A stretch of DNA of 64,000 nt from Chloroflexota bacterium (lineage in GTDB: Bacteria > Chloroflexota > Dehalococcoidia > Bin125). Where the stretch lies: NCBI GenBank assembly GCA_009838915.1, contig VXQT01000027.1, forward strand, positions 82,142-146,141. Direction: 5' to 3'. Position 1 is the stretch's first letter. Each line of letters opens with the position of its first letter. Positions 42,315-50,142 of the stretch are shown one piece after another. Made by a program: the position numbers and the translations under genes. The notes beneath the pieces were generated by a model that was not told the DNA's origin, searched no databases, and saw nothing but the letters and a program-made list of their open reading frames with translations.

Positions 42315-43337
42315 ATGGCATTTCCACACGCATTGCTGCGGGCCGGGTATCCGTATGAACGGGTGTTGGGTATGCGGCGAGTGACGACGTTCCCGGTCGA
42401 CATCGCGATTGGCGACGACCGCATCTACGTGATCGGGCGGACCGAGCTTGGCGTGGGCGGGAACATCCGCATGGTCTCGCTGAAGACCGACGACGAGCTC
42501 GGCGACGACCTGACGCACGGCGACATGGGCACGATGGCCGACACGGGGCACGTGTGGCCGGTGCAGCTCGTGCGCACCGACGACGGCAACCTGCATCTGC
42601 TGGACGAAGGTCTGCACAACGTGACGAGGTACTCGCCCGAGGGTGAGAAGCTGGGTCAGTGGGGCGAACACGGCACGGAGCCTGGTCAGCTCAACCGGCC
42701 GTCGGGGCTGGCCTTTGACGCCGAGGGCAACGCCTGGGTCGTGGATACGCAGAATCACCGCGTGCAGCAGTTCTCGTCCGAAGGCGAGTACATCGGCGGC
42801 TTCGGCGAGCAGGGCGACGGACCCGGTCAGTTCAACATGCCCTGGGGCATCGCGATCGATTCCGAGGGTGACCTCTACGTCTCTGACTGGCGCAACGACC
42901 GGGTGCAGAAACTGACGACATCGGGCGAACACCTGATGGACTTCGGCACGCGTCCCGGCTACGAGGTGCGCCACCCGAGCGGCATTGCAATCGACGAGCA
43001 CGGCGACCTGTACGTCTGTGAGCGGGACAAGAACCGGGTGTTGATGTACGACCATCGCGGACGCTACGTGGAGTCGTTCGTCGGCGCGGCGACGCTGTCG
43101 AAGATGGGTCGCGAGTACATCCGGGCCAATCAGAAGACGCTGCGTCTGCGCGAGATGACATCGCTCGAGCCGCAGCGCGTGCTGCGCTTCCCGCAAAGCG
43201 TGCGCTACCAGGACGGCCGCATCTACATCTGCGATTTCGGCAGTCACCGCATCCAGATCTACAAGAAGGACGCGGAGCCGCTGACCGAGACGCAGATCAT
43301 GCCCGAACTGCGGGCGCCGACGCTGTCGACAACCTAG
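42315..43337 (+). CDS. NHL-repeat beta-propeller protein
   Basis: 340 residues. At least five NHL repeats follow one another, each with a pattern GE..GQ...P.G.A.D..G..WV.D...HRVQ.F, for example GLAFDAEGNAWVVDTQNHRVQ and GIAIDSEGDLYVSDWRNDRVQ and GIAIDEHGDLYVCERDKNRVL. The first blade is less regular (FPVDIAIGDDRIYVIGRTEL). The last blade contains YQDGRIYICDFGSHRIQIY, closing the propeller. No signal peptide. Such proteins bind peptides, RNA or small molecules or act as lyases; no catalytic residues are evident. It begins 10 nt after the DUF1501 stop. Confidence 0.88.
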   Translation: MAFPHALLRAGYPYERVLGMRRVTTFPVDIAIGDDRIYVIGRTELGVGGNIRMVSLKTDDELGDDLTHGDMGTMADTGHVWPVQLVRTDDGNLHLLDEGLHNVTRYSPEGEKLGQWGEHGTEPGQLNRPSGLAFDAEGNAWVVDTQNHRVQQFSSEGEYIGGFGEQGDGPGQFNMPWGIAIDSEGDLYVSDWRNDRVQKLTTSGEHLMDFGTRPGYEVRHPSGIAIDEHGDLYVCERDKNRVLMYDHRGRYVESFVGAATLSKMGREYIRANQKTLRLREMTSLEPQRVLRFPQSVRYQDGRIYICDFGSHRIQIYKKDAEPLTETQIMPELRAPTLSTT

Positions 43338-43347
43338 TGGAGGATTC

Positions 43348-43401
43348 CCTCTCCTCCCGCTTCGCGGGGGGAGATGTCACGGAGTGACAGAGGGGGGCTC
43401 C
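43348..43401 (-). repeat. REP-like element, reverse copy
   Basis: Reverse complement of the unit: CCTCCCGC-TTC-GCGGGGGG, then GATGTCAC-GGA-GTGACA, then GAGGGGGGCTCC. It lies directly before the MNT-like gene; GAGGGGGG would serve as that gene's ribosome-binding site. Confidence 0.82.
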
Positions 43402-43403
43402 GA

Positions 43404-43742
43404 ATGCCCATGGTGTTCGGCTTTGCGACTCACCGACGCCAACAGCTTGAGGCGGAGTTTCTCAGGATCGCGGGGGCGATGCGGCAGTTGGGCGCCGAGC
43501 GGTTCTGGTTGGCCGGCGACCTGGCCAGGGACAACGTCGGGCCGGAATCGGAATTGGAGCTCCTGGTCGTGCATGAGACCGAGCAGCCGTTTCACCGTCG
43601 GTCGGACTTCTTTCAGACGCACCTGAGACCACAGGTGGGAACCAGCTTCATCGTCTACACGCCGGACGAGTTTCTTGAGTTGAGGGAGCGCGATCCGCTG
43701 ATCGTCGAAGTCACGTCGACCAGCGACGAGGTGATCGTGTGA
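43404..43742 (+). CDS. MNT-type nucleotidyltransferase-like protein, degenerate active site
   Basis: 112 residues from ATG 43404, just after a REP-like element that supplies the purine-rich site. The fold signature is FWLAGDLARDNVGPESELELLVV, which aligns with the GSxARG...SDxDL motif of minimal nucleotidyltransferases. Ser is replaced by Asp and the two metal-binding Asp by Glu (ELE), so catalysis is in doubt. The second half (SFIVYTPDEFLELRERDPLI) is typical of MNT proteins. The stop overlaps the HEPN gene start by 4 nt. MNT/HEPN pairs are usually toxin-antitoxin modules, with MNT as antitoxin. Confidence 0.72.
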   Translation: MPMVFGFATHRRQQLEAEFLRIAGAMRQLGAERFWLAGDLARDNVGPESELELLVVHETEQPFHRRSDFFQTHLRPQVGTSFIVYTPDEFLELRERDPLIVEVTSTSDEVIV

Positions 43743-44155
43743 CTGCTGACGACAGGGATCGATCGATCGCAGGGCGCTGGTTGCAGCAGGCTCAATACGA
43801 TCTGGAGGCCGCACGCTATACGGCCGAAGGCGAGTTTCACGCCCTGGCGTGCTTCCTGAGCCAGCAGTCGGCGGAGAAGGCGGTGGCAGGTTATCTGTTC
43901 GCCCGGGGCGCCGATCATGTCTGGGGACATGCGCTTGCGGACCTGTGCGAGGATGCAATGCAGTTGGACAAGTCGTTCGATGTGATCAAGTCGGTGGCGA
44001 TGCTGTTAGACAAGCACCATCAGCCGACTCGATACCCGAGCGGTCTGCCAGGCGGCGTACCGCACCTTGCTTATGAGCAGACGGATTCGGAGCGAGCGAT
44101 CGAGATCGCGGTAGATGTGCTGGAGTTTGTAGAGACGAGAATGCGCTCTCTGTAG
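43739..44155 (+). CDS. HEPN-domain protein
   Basis: 138 residues from GTG 43739. Typical of the COG2250 HEPN class: AGRWLQQAQYDLEAARYTAE, HALACFLSQQSAEKAVAGYL and QPTRYPSGLPGGVPHLAYE near the end, with a final helix IEIAVDVLEFVETRM. HEPN proteins in such pairs can be RNases controlled by the partner, but the RxxxxH motif of active toxins was not confidently found. The 4-nt overlap with the MNT-like gene marks them as one unit. Confidence 0.85.
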   Translation: MTADDRDRSIAGRWLQQAQYDLEAARYTAEGEFHALACFLSQQSAEKAVAGYLFARGADHVWGHALADLCEDAMQLDKSFDVIKSVAMLLDKHHQPTRYPSGLPGGVPHLAYEQTDSERAIEIAVDVLEFVETRMRSL

Positions 44156-44199
44156 CAGTGGATCGGCGGCGTGAGTACCGAGGGACAGGCCAGGCGGCG

Positions 44200-44493
44200 A
44201 TGATTCAGTTCCGTCACGTCCGACTGAACGAGTATCACTGCGCAATGCTGGAGGACTTAATGGCGTTCCAGGATGCGCCCGAGCCGCAGGCCGTGTTGGT
44301 GGAGGATCGGGTTTCGTCGGATGGTCTGATCTTTCGTCCCGCGCTGCGCCACACCGGGTATCATCCGGGCGTACTGGCCAAGTTGGCCGAACACGGTCTG
44401 GTCGACTTGACTCACATCGGGCCCGACACATACCGCGTGTACGTCACGCCGGTGGGCCGCGACTGCTATGACGACATGTGCGGGTTGACGTGA
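44200..44493 (+). CDS. Small winged-helix-like hypothetical protein
   Basis: 97 residues from ATG 44200, with AGGCGGCG before it; a GTG 30 nt upstream is less likely. The second half, HPGVLAKLAEHGLVDLTHIG, followed by DTYRVYVTPVGRDCYDDM, looks like a winged-helix wing with a strand-rich end. No family is recognised. It overlaps the glycosylase start by 16 nt and lies 44 nt after the HEPN gene, so it may be part of that unit. Confidence 0.5.
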   Translation: MIQFRHVRLNEYHCAMLEDLMAFQDAPEPQAVLVEDRVSSDGLIFRPALRHTGYHPGVLAKLAEHGLVDLTHIGPDTYRVYVTPVGRDCYDDMCGLT

Positions 44494-45434
44494 GTCGGGA
44501 CGCGGGTGAGACGCGAGAACCGGCGTTGCCGCGCCCGCTTTCCCCACAACGCCTGGGTGCGATTCGCAAACGCCTACTGCAGTGGTATGTCGAACATGAG
44601 CAGCCGTTTCCCTGGCGCACAGCGGCCGACCCGTACGCTGCGCTGGTCGCGGCCGTCTGCGCCCAGCAAACGCAGATGTCTCGCGTGCTGCAAATCTACG
44701 ATCGCTGGATGGCGGCATTTCCCACGATCCGCGACCTGGCGGCGGCCTCGGACGCCGACGCCTTGCGGGTCTGGGATCGTGCCGGATACCCCAGGCGGGC
44801 GCTGTTCCTACACCAGACGGCGAGAATCGTCTGCCAACGTTACGGAGGCTCGTTGCCTGGGTCGCGGGACGAGCTTCTGGCGCTGCCGGGCGTCGGGCCC
44901 TTTACTGCGGCGATCGTATTGAGTTTCGGCTTTGGTATTGACGCGGCCGCGATAGATACAAACATCGTTAGGGTGCTGGGGCGTGTGCTGTTCGGCGACC
45001 TGCAACCAATCCGCGACACGCCGGCGGCACAGATACGTTGGGCGGCCGAACGACTGCTACCAGATAACCAGGCGCAACGTTGGAACCCGGCGCTGATGGA
45101 CTTTGGTGCGGCGGTCTGCGCGTCGAGGCCGAAGTGTTCGCAGTGTCCACTGGCTACGCTATGCGCGGCATTCCCGCGATTCGCCGGCGGCGAGCAGGCA
45201 CGGGCCGGACGAACCCAGCCGGAGTTTCGCGGATCGCATCGGGAGCTGCGCGGTTTGGTCGTGTCACAGTTGCGAACCAGCGAGGAGCCTCTGGACCCCA
45301 CAGTTGTGATTGGGCGCGTGGCACGGTCGGCGAGTGTCAAACAGTCGCGAGTGACGCTTGCCCTGGACTCGTTGATCGAGGACGGACTGGTTCATATGTG
45401 TAGCGACAAACTCTGTCTCGGGTCCGGTGACTAG
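44478..45434 (+). CDS. mutY: A/G-specific adenine glycosylase-like protein (MutY family)
   Basis: Base-excision glycosylase of the endonuclease III fold, 318 residues from GTG 44478 (GTG 44490 possible). Seen: RLLQWYVEHEQPFPWR near the start, AAVCAQQTQMSRV with the pattern LLQQTQ of MutY, HhH LPGVGPFTAAIVLSFGFG, catalytic Asp in AAIDTNIVRVLGR, and a 4Fe-4S loop CASRPKCSQCPLATLC (Cx6Cx2Cx5C). The C-terminus lacks the NUDIX-like 8-oxoG domain; its ~85 residues (LDPTVVIGRVARSASVKQSR) look like a winged helix. Confidence 0.85.
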   Translation: MRVDVSRDAGETREPALPRPLSPQRLGAIRKRLLQWYVEHEQPFPWRTAADPYAALVAAVCAQQTQMSRVLQIYDRWMAAFPTIRDLAAASDADALRVWDRAGYPRRALFLHQTARIVCQRYGGSLPGSRDELLALPGVGPFTAAIVLSFGFGIDAAAIDTNIVRVLGRVLFGDLQPIRDTPAAQIRWAAERLLPDNQAQRWNPALMDFGAAVCASRPKCSQCPLATLCAAFPRFAGGEQARAGRTQPEFRGSHRELRGLVVSQLRTSEEPLDPTVVIGRVARSASVKQSRVTLALDSLIEDGLVHMCSDKLCLGSGD

Positions 45435-45465
45435 TTGACTCACGGGGAACAGCGATGCGTATACT
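45435..45465 (+). promoter_or_regulatory. Possible promoter of the 45.5-kb gene
   Basis: TTGACT at 45435-45440 and TATACT at 45460-45465, with a 19-nt spacer that is 2 nt longer than ideal. It lies between the glycosylase stop and the next gene. Confidence 0.4.
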
Positions 45466-45549
45466 CAAGAAGATGCTGGCGCAGAGGCAGAGTTACGTGA
45501 AAGTCACGCCGCATGCGCCGGTCACGCCCGGGAAAGGACACTAGCGACC

Positions 45550-46077
45550 ATGGCGAACGAGTTTGCATCACAACTGCGAGCCGAACTCAAAGGAATTGAC
45601 TCGGAGCTCTCGCGACTTGAGAACAAGCGCCGCCTGATCCAGGAGCTGCTCGACAGCGAGACGGGCAGCGCGCCGTCTACCGCACAGGGTCGAACGCCAG
45701 GCAGGCGCGCTGCGCGTCGCGGGGCGGGAGCGGCGCAGGGCAAGCGTCAACGACGGCCGCGCGGCTTGATCACGGGCAAGGTGCGGGAGTTCCTCGGCCA
45801 GCAGACGCAGCCGGTGCACGCGACCGAGATCCTGGCCTACCTGGAGAAGAATGACGCCGCTCCGCAGTCGGCGAAGCCGATGCCAACGTTGCAATCGACG
45901 CTGCAGCGGATGAAGGAGATGGGCGAGATCGAGAACCGCGGACGCAATCGTTGGTCGCTGGTCTCGTCGGGTAACGGGTCGCAGCCTGCGGCCGCACCGG
46001 CGCCCGCTCGCACGGATGGACCGCCAATCGTAAGGTCGACAACCACGTTCGGCAGCCGTCCGCCGTCGTCGCAGTAG
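45550..46077 (+). CDS. Coiled-coil and winged-helix DNA-binding-type protein
   Basis: 175 residues. A short coiled coil (FASQLRAELKGIDSELSRLE and following) is joined by a basic Arg/Gly/Ala linker (GRRAARRGAGAAQGKRQRR) to a winged-helix-like domain (about 73-140: LITGKVREFLGQQTQPVHAT, then LAYLEKNDAAPQ, MPTLQSTLQRMKEMGEIEN, RGRNRWSLV). The last 35 residues are low complexity. The layout suggests a nucleoid-associated or regulatory DNA-binding protein; the winged-helix part resembles HARE-HTH/ASXH-type domains. No name is assigned. It has its own possible promoter. Confidence 0.7.
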   Translation: MANEFASQLRAELKGIDSELSRLENKRRLIQELLDSETGSAPSTAQGRTPGRRAARRGAGAAQGKRQRRPRGLITGKVREFLGQQTQPVHATEILAYLEKNDAAPQSAKPMPTLQSTLQRMKEMGEIENRGRNRWSLVSSGNGSQPAAAPAPARTDGPPIVRSTTTFGSRPPSSQ

Positions 46078-46196
46078 CGCGGCAGCGCACGAGACGTCGG
46101 TGCGGCACGCGGGTATCATGGCCGCAGCCGGGCCGAGACGTAACCTGGCGCCTCTTGGGGCCTTGGCGGGTACCTGCAATTGGAAGAAGGAACGTC

Positions 46197-46517
46197 ATGC
46201 TGTTTGAGCTTCGTCAGTACACCATCAACGAGGGTCGGCGGGAAGAGTTCGTCAACTTGATGGAGGAAAAGATCATTCCCTTCCAGACAGCGCAGGGAAT
46301 GACGATCCTCGGATCGTTCGTCTCCGAAGAAGACGAGCAAACATATGTGTGGATCCGACGGTTCCACTCGGAGGACGAGCGGGAGCGTCTATACGACGCC
46401 GTGTACAACTCCGACTACTGGAGGGACGAGATTGCGCCGAGCGTGGGCGACATGATGAGTCGAGAGTCGATCTCGGTGAAGCGTCTCGAAGCGACCCCGC
46501 GATCGCCGATCCAGTAG
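46197..46517 (+). CDS. NIPSNAP-domain protein
   Basis: 106 residues with MLFELRQYTINEGRREEFV and a second half IRRFHSEDERERLYDAVYNSD, the NIPSNAP/dimeric alpha-beta barrel pattern. Family proteins dimerise through this ferredoxin-like fold; no enzymatic role is established. GAAGGA lies 6 nt before the ATG. The short length equals one domain. It stands between the DNA-binding-type protein and the thioesterase gene. Confidence 0.88.
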   Translation: MLFELRQYTINEGRREEFVNLMEEKIIPFQTAQGMTILGSFVSEEDEQTYVWIRRFHSEDERERLYDAVYNSDYWRDEIAPSVGDMMSRESISVKRLEATPRSPIQ

Positions 46518-46570
46518 CGCAGCAGTTCCAGCGACGTGTGCGTTGACGACCGGCCTGCCGGCTTGAGCCT

Positions 46571-47398
46571 GTGACTGCAATCGAATCGGGCGATCCACTC
46601 TTCACGTTTGATGGTGAGTGCTACGTACCGACCGATCGGTCGCGTGGTCCGTGGTCGCCTGACGCCCTGCACGGCAGTCCGGTGGCCGCGCTGATCGCTT
46701 ACTGCGTGGAGCGTCGCCTGGACCGACTTGCCGATGAAACAGACAGGCAGGACGAGCGGGCGGGGCGACTGCGGGTAGCGCGGCAGACCATCGAGTTGTT
46801 TCGCCCGGTCCCGTTCGCACGCCTGGAGGTGGATATCGAGGCGGTCCGCACCGGCCGCCGAGTCGCGGTGTTCCAGACTCGCCTGCTAGCCGAGGGCAAA
46901 CTGCTGACTCAGGCCTCGACGCTCTGTATGCGCGCCGGGACGGAGTTCGGGTCAGTCGGCGCCGAGTTCGCGTCGGCTCCTCCTGGGGTGCCGGAAGAGG
47001 CGACGCCCAACCGCGTGGAGCGGGCAGGCAATCGCTGGACGTCCTATCCGGGCACGCTGGAGATGCGGCATGTGGTTGCGCCGGGCGGGGCAGAGCCGCC
47101 GATCGTCTGGATCCGCACCGATGCGCCCGTGTTGGCCGATGCGCCGTTCACGCCGACGGTGCGCGCAGCGAGCATCGCCGACTTCGTATCGCCGTTTGCC
47201 AACATGCAGCCGGGACGCAGCGGATACGTCAACGCCGACATCACGCTACATCTGCACCGTGTCCCGGAGGGTGAGTGGCACTACCTGCGGATCATGTCCC
47301 GGGGGGCTCGCGACGGTATCGCAACGGCGCAGGCGGTGTTGGGTGATCGGCGCGGGGCGTACGGCGCAAGTTCGGCGGCAAGTTTGATCAGCCTGTGA
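46571..47398 (+). CDS. Acyl-CoA thioesterase-like (double hot-dog) protein
   Basis: 275 residues from GTG 46571. Two hot-dog halves: the first with SPDALHGSPVAALIAYCVER and ARQTIELFRPVPFARLEVDI, the second with DFVSPFANMQPGRSGYVNAD and ITLHLHRVPEGEWHYLRI. This matches TesB-like/4HBT_3 proteins that cleave acyl-CoAs. The typical Asp/Thr/Gln catalytic triad cannot be confirmed by eye. It follows the NIPSNAP gene by 53 nt. Confidence 0.82.
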   Translation: MTAIESGDPLFTFDGECYVPTDRSRGPWSPDALHGSPVAALIAYCVERRLDRLADETDRQDERAGRLRVARQTIELFRPVPFARLEVDIEAVRTGRRVAVFQTRLLAEGKLLTQASTLCMRAGTEFGSVGAEFASAPPGVPEEATPNRVERAGNRWTSYPGTLEMRHVVAPGGAEPPIVWIRTDAPVLADAPFTPTVRAASIADFVSPFANMQPGRSGYVNADITLHLHRVPEGEWHYLRIMSRGARDGIATAQAVLGDRRGAYGASSAASLISL

Positions 47399-47433
47399 CG
47401 CTTCCGAGTCGGCGGGCGGATGAGCGCCGGCGG

Positions 47434-47486
47434 ATGCCCCCCTCTGTTACTACGTGACATCTCCCCCCGCTGCGCGGGGGCAGAGA
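47434..47486 (+). repeat. REP-like element, forward copy
   Basis: ATGCCCCCCTCTG; hairpin 1 TGTTAC-TAC-GTGACA with a T-G type pair, hairpin 2 CCCCCCGC-TGC-GCGGGGGC. It lies in the 155-nt gap between the thioesterase and SpoIIE genes. Confidence 0.83.
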
Positions 47487-47553
47487 GTGACTGGCAAATG
47501 AGTTGTGGGGGCGGCGGATAGCGGCAAGTTCTCCAGGTCATTAGTCTCTAGGC

Positions 47554-49599
47554 ATGGCCGGACGCATAGTTGGCATGATCACGGTGCTCACGCTCGTCGG
47601 CGTGATTGCGTCGGCGGCGGTTCTGCTGTTCCTGGCGTTCGACGCGGAGGATGAGTCCGGTCGGCGGTCAGCGGAGCTGTTCGCCGAGTCGGTGGCTCGC
47701 TCGCTGCTCGACGGGGACATCCGGACACTGAGCGACGCGGAGGTGGACGCGCTGGTGCGGCTCAATGAGGCTGACGGGGCTCAGGAAGAAACCGCCAACC
47801 TGACGCACATCTGGGTCTTCAACCCCGAGGCCAGGCAAGTTGCAGCGTCCGCGGGCACGCCCAATGCGGAGCGAAACGAAATCACCGTCGCACGGCGGGC
47901 GATCCGCGACGCGAGCGGAACCACCGTGAACACGCTGCCAAACGGCGACTTCGCGGGCACGACGGTCGTGCGCAACCGAGACGGTGAAGTCACCGGAGCG
48001 GTCAGAGTCCAGTTCAGCAGCAACCGAATCGGCAATCACTTCGATGTGTATCGAACCGAGTATCTGATTGGTGTCGTGGCGATCCTGGTTGCGCTGGTGC
48101 TAGGGAGCTGGTTCCTGTCGCGGCGCCTGGCGCGGCCGATTGGGTTGATGGTTCGGGCCGCTCGCACGGTCGAGATGGGCCGCCAGCCGGAGCCTGCGGT
48201 GGCGGCGTCGCTGCGTAACACTTCGCTCACGCGAGACGAGTACGGCGAGTTGGCCGGAGTGTTCCTCGACATGGCGCGAGAGGTCGGCGCGCGCGAGATC
48301 CAGCTCAATGCCCTGGTCGAAGCGCGCACGGAGGAGCTCTCGGTCAAGAATCGCGAGCTCGAGGAGGCGCAGCGGGAGATTCGCAGCGATCTTGAGATGG
48401 CACACTCGGTGCAGGCTGCGCTGGTGCCGTCGGAGTTGCCGGACGACCCGCGCGCAGGCATCGCGGCCTACATGACGCCGGCGCTCGACGTGGGCGGCGA
48501 TTTCTACGACGCGTTTATCACCGACGACGGACGACTCGCGTTCTCGATCGCCGACGTTTCTGGCAAGGGCGTCGCCTCGGCATTGATGATGGCAGTAGGT
48601 CGCGCAGTCCTACGCAGTGCGGCGAATCAGCATCCCGATCCAAGCGAGGCGATCGCCTCGACCAACGACCAGCTCTGTTCAATGAATCCGAAAGAGCTGT
48701 TCATCACCGCGTTCTTCGGCGTGATTGACCTGCAACTTGGCACACTCACATACGTCAATGCCGGACACGATCCGCCTTACATCATGAGCTCGGGCGGGGC
48801 GCCGGAGATGATCCCGCACACCGGGGGGATCGCCCTGGGGGTGCTGCCCGGGTTGTCGTACGCCGAGACCACGCTGCCGCTTGATCCCGACGTCACGCTG
48901 TTCCTGTACACCGACGGCATCACCGAGGCGGAGAACGCGACGGGTCAACAGTTCGGTCGCGAGCGGCTCGAGGAGAAGCTGACTTCACTCTCGTCGGCAA
49001 CGCCCGGGGCGCTGATGGATGACATCCTGCACGACCTGGCGGAGTTCCAGGGCGACGCCAAACAGTTCGACGACATCACCTGCATGGCCGTGCAGTTCAA
49101 CGGGGGCGAGGCGTCGCTCGATTCGTATATCCCCGGCCAGGGGTACGCAAGGCTGGCGTCCGGTTGGCGGCGGATGGTCGTGCAGCCGTCGCTTGATACC
49201 TCGCTGCCGAGGGTGGCGGCGTTCATCGAGCGGTTCGCGGAGTCGGAGGGGTTCGACGCAACGGAGGTGTTCCGGCTCAACCTGGCGCTCGACGAGCTGC
49301 TGACCAACACGCTGGAGCACGGCTTCCCGGACGAAACGGGCGATGCCGAGATCACGGTGGCGCTGCGCAGCGAAGGCGACATGGTCGTGGCGCGCTACGA
49401 GGACAATGGTCCGGAGTTCAATCCGCTGGAGGCTGCCGAGCAGGACACCGAGCTGGAACTCGATGAACGGCCTATTGGCGGATTGGGATTGCAGCTGATA
49501 GCGGCGTCGTTCGATGCGGTAAACTATGAGCGAGTCAATGACCGCAACGTCACGACGCTGAGACAGCGGAGGGCGAGCGCTAGCGACGACAGCGAGTAG
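47554..49599 (+). CDS. Membrane SpoIIE/PP2C phosphatase fused to an anti-sigma kinase domain
   Basis: 681 residues. TM1 about 4-30, an extracytoplasmic sensor domain 31-169, TM2 about 170-190, HAMP 191-245, a coiled coil, then a SpoIIE-type phosphatase about 280-515 (DVGGDFYDAF near 312, GKGVASALMM, YTDGITEAEN near 452, DDITCM near 506). The C-terminal RsbW/SpoIIAB-type ATPase is about 545-675, with the N-box ELLTNTLEHGF near 581 and IGGLGLQLIA. A sensor controls both dephosphorylation and phosphorylation of an anti-sigma antagonist; the STAS gene 41 nt downstream is the obvious partner. Confidence 0.9.
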   Translation: MAGRIVGMITVLTLVGVIASAAVLLFLAFDAEDESGRRSAELFAESVARSLLDGDIRTLSDAEVDALVRLNEADGAQEETANLTHIWVFNPEARQVAASAGTPNAERNEITVARRAIRDASGTTVNTLPNGDFAGTTVVRNRDGEVTGAVRVQFSSNRIGNHFDVYRTEYLIGVVAILVALVLGSWFLSRRLARPIGLMVRAARTVEMGRQPEPAVAASLRNTSLTRDEYGELAGVFLDMAREVGAREIQLNALVEARTEELSVKNRELEEAQREIRSDLEMAHSVQAALVPSELPDDPRAGIAAYMTPALDVGGDFYDAFITDDGRLAFSIADVSGKGVASALMMAVGRAVLRSAANQHPDPSEAIASTNDQLCSMNPKELFITAFFGVIDLQLGTLTYVNAGHDPPYIMSSGGAPEMIPHTGGIALGVLPGLSYAETTLPLDPDVTLFLYTDGITEAENATGQQFGRERLEEKLTSLSSATPGALMDDILHDLAEFQGDAKQFDDITCMAVQFNGGEASLDSYIPGQGYARLASGWRRMVVQPSLDTSLPRVAAFIERFAESEGFDATEVFRLNLALDELLTNTLEHGFPDETGDAEITVALRSEGDMVVARYEDNGPEFNPLEAAEQDTELELDERPIGGLGLQLIAASFDAVNYERVNDRNVTTLRQRRASASDDSE

Positions 49600-49640
49600 G
49601 TTCGCCAGCGAGTCTACGAACAGCACAGAGGAGTTGCCCG

Positions 49641-49976
49641 ATGGTCGACCTATACCCCGAATACGACAACGCCGTGCTGGTGCTCAACCCGTTGGGGAGA
49701 ATCGACGGGACCAATGCCAAGGCCTTCGAGGAGGCGTTGCTGGGCCGTATCGACGCGGGTGATCACAATATCCTGATGAACTTCGAGGGGATCAACTACA
49801 TCTCTTCGGCCGGACTTCGGGTGCTGCTGATGGCGGCCAAGCGGACAAGCCAGTCGGCCGGGAAGCTGGCGCTGTGCGCCGTGCAGGATCACATCCAGGA
49901 AGTATTCAAGTTCTCGGGCTTCTCGGAGATTATCCCGATCCACGACGATCGGCCGCAGGCGCTGAATACGTTCTAG
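49641..49976 (+). CDS. STAS-domain anti-sigma-factor antagonist
   Basis: 111 residues, RsbV/SpoIIAA type. Seen: VLVLNPLGRIDGTNAKAFE, then INYISSAGLRVLLMAAK, whose first serine of SSAG is the usual phosphorylation site, and LCAVQDHIQEVFKFSGFSEI. AGAGGAG lies about 7 nt before the ATG. It lies 41 nt behind the SpoIIE-HATPase gene and is likely its substrate. No sigma factor gene is near, so the target acts elsewhere. Confidence 0.93.
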   Translation: MVDLYPEYDNAVLVLNPLGRIDGTNAKAFEEALLGRIDAGDHNILMNFEGINYISSAGLRVLLMAAKRTSQSAGKLALCAVQDHIQEVFKFSGFSEIIPIHDDRPQALNTF

Positions 49977-50072
49977 GGCTTGGCCGCTCTTTCGATTGAT
50001 GTCCTGAGTCTTCCGCATTTCGGCATCGCGCCGAACGGGTTCCTGCGGGCGCAGGGACTGAGGTTCCGCGTC

Positions 50073-50126
50073 GTGCCCCCCTCTGCCTTCGGCATCTCCC
50101 CCCGCTGCGCGGGGGGAGAGGGGAGC
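50073..50126 (+). repeat. REP-like element, forward copy
   Basis: GTGCCCCCCTCTG; TGCC-TTC-GGCA and CCCCCCGC-TGC-GCGGGGGG, tail AGAGGGGAG. It lies in the convergent gap between the STAS and aminotransferase genes. Confidence 0.87.
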
Positions 50127-50142
50127 CGAGCGGTCGGACGCG

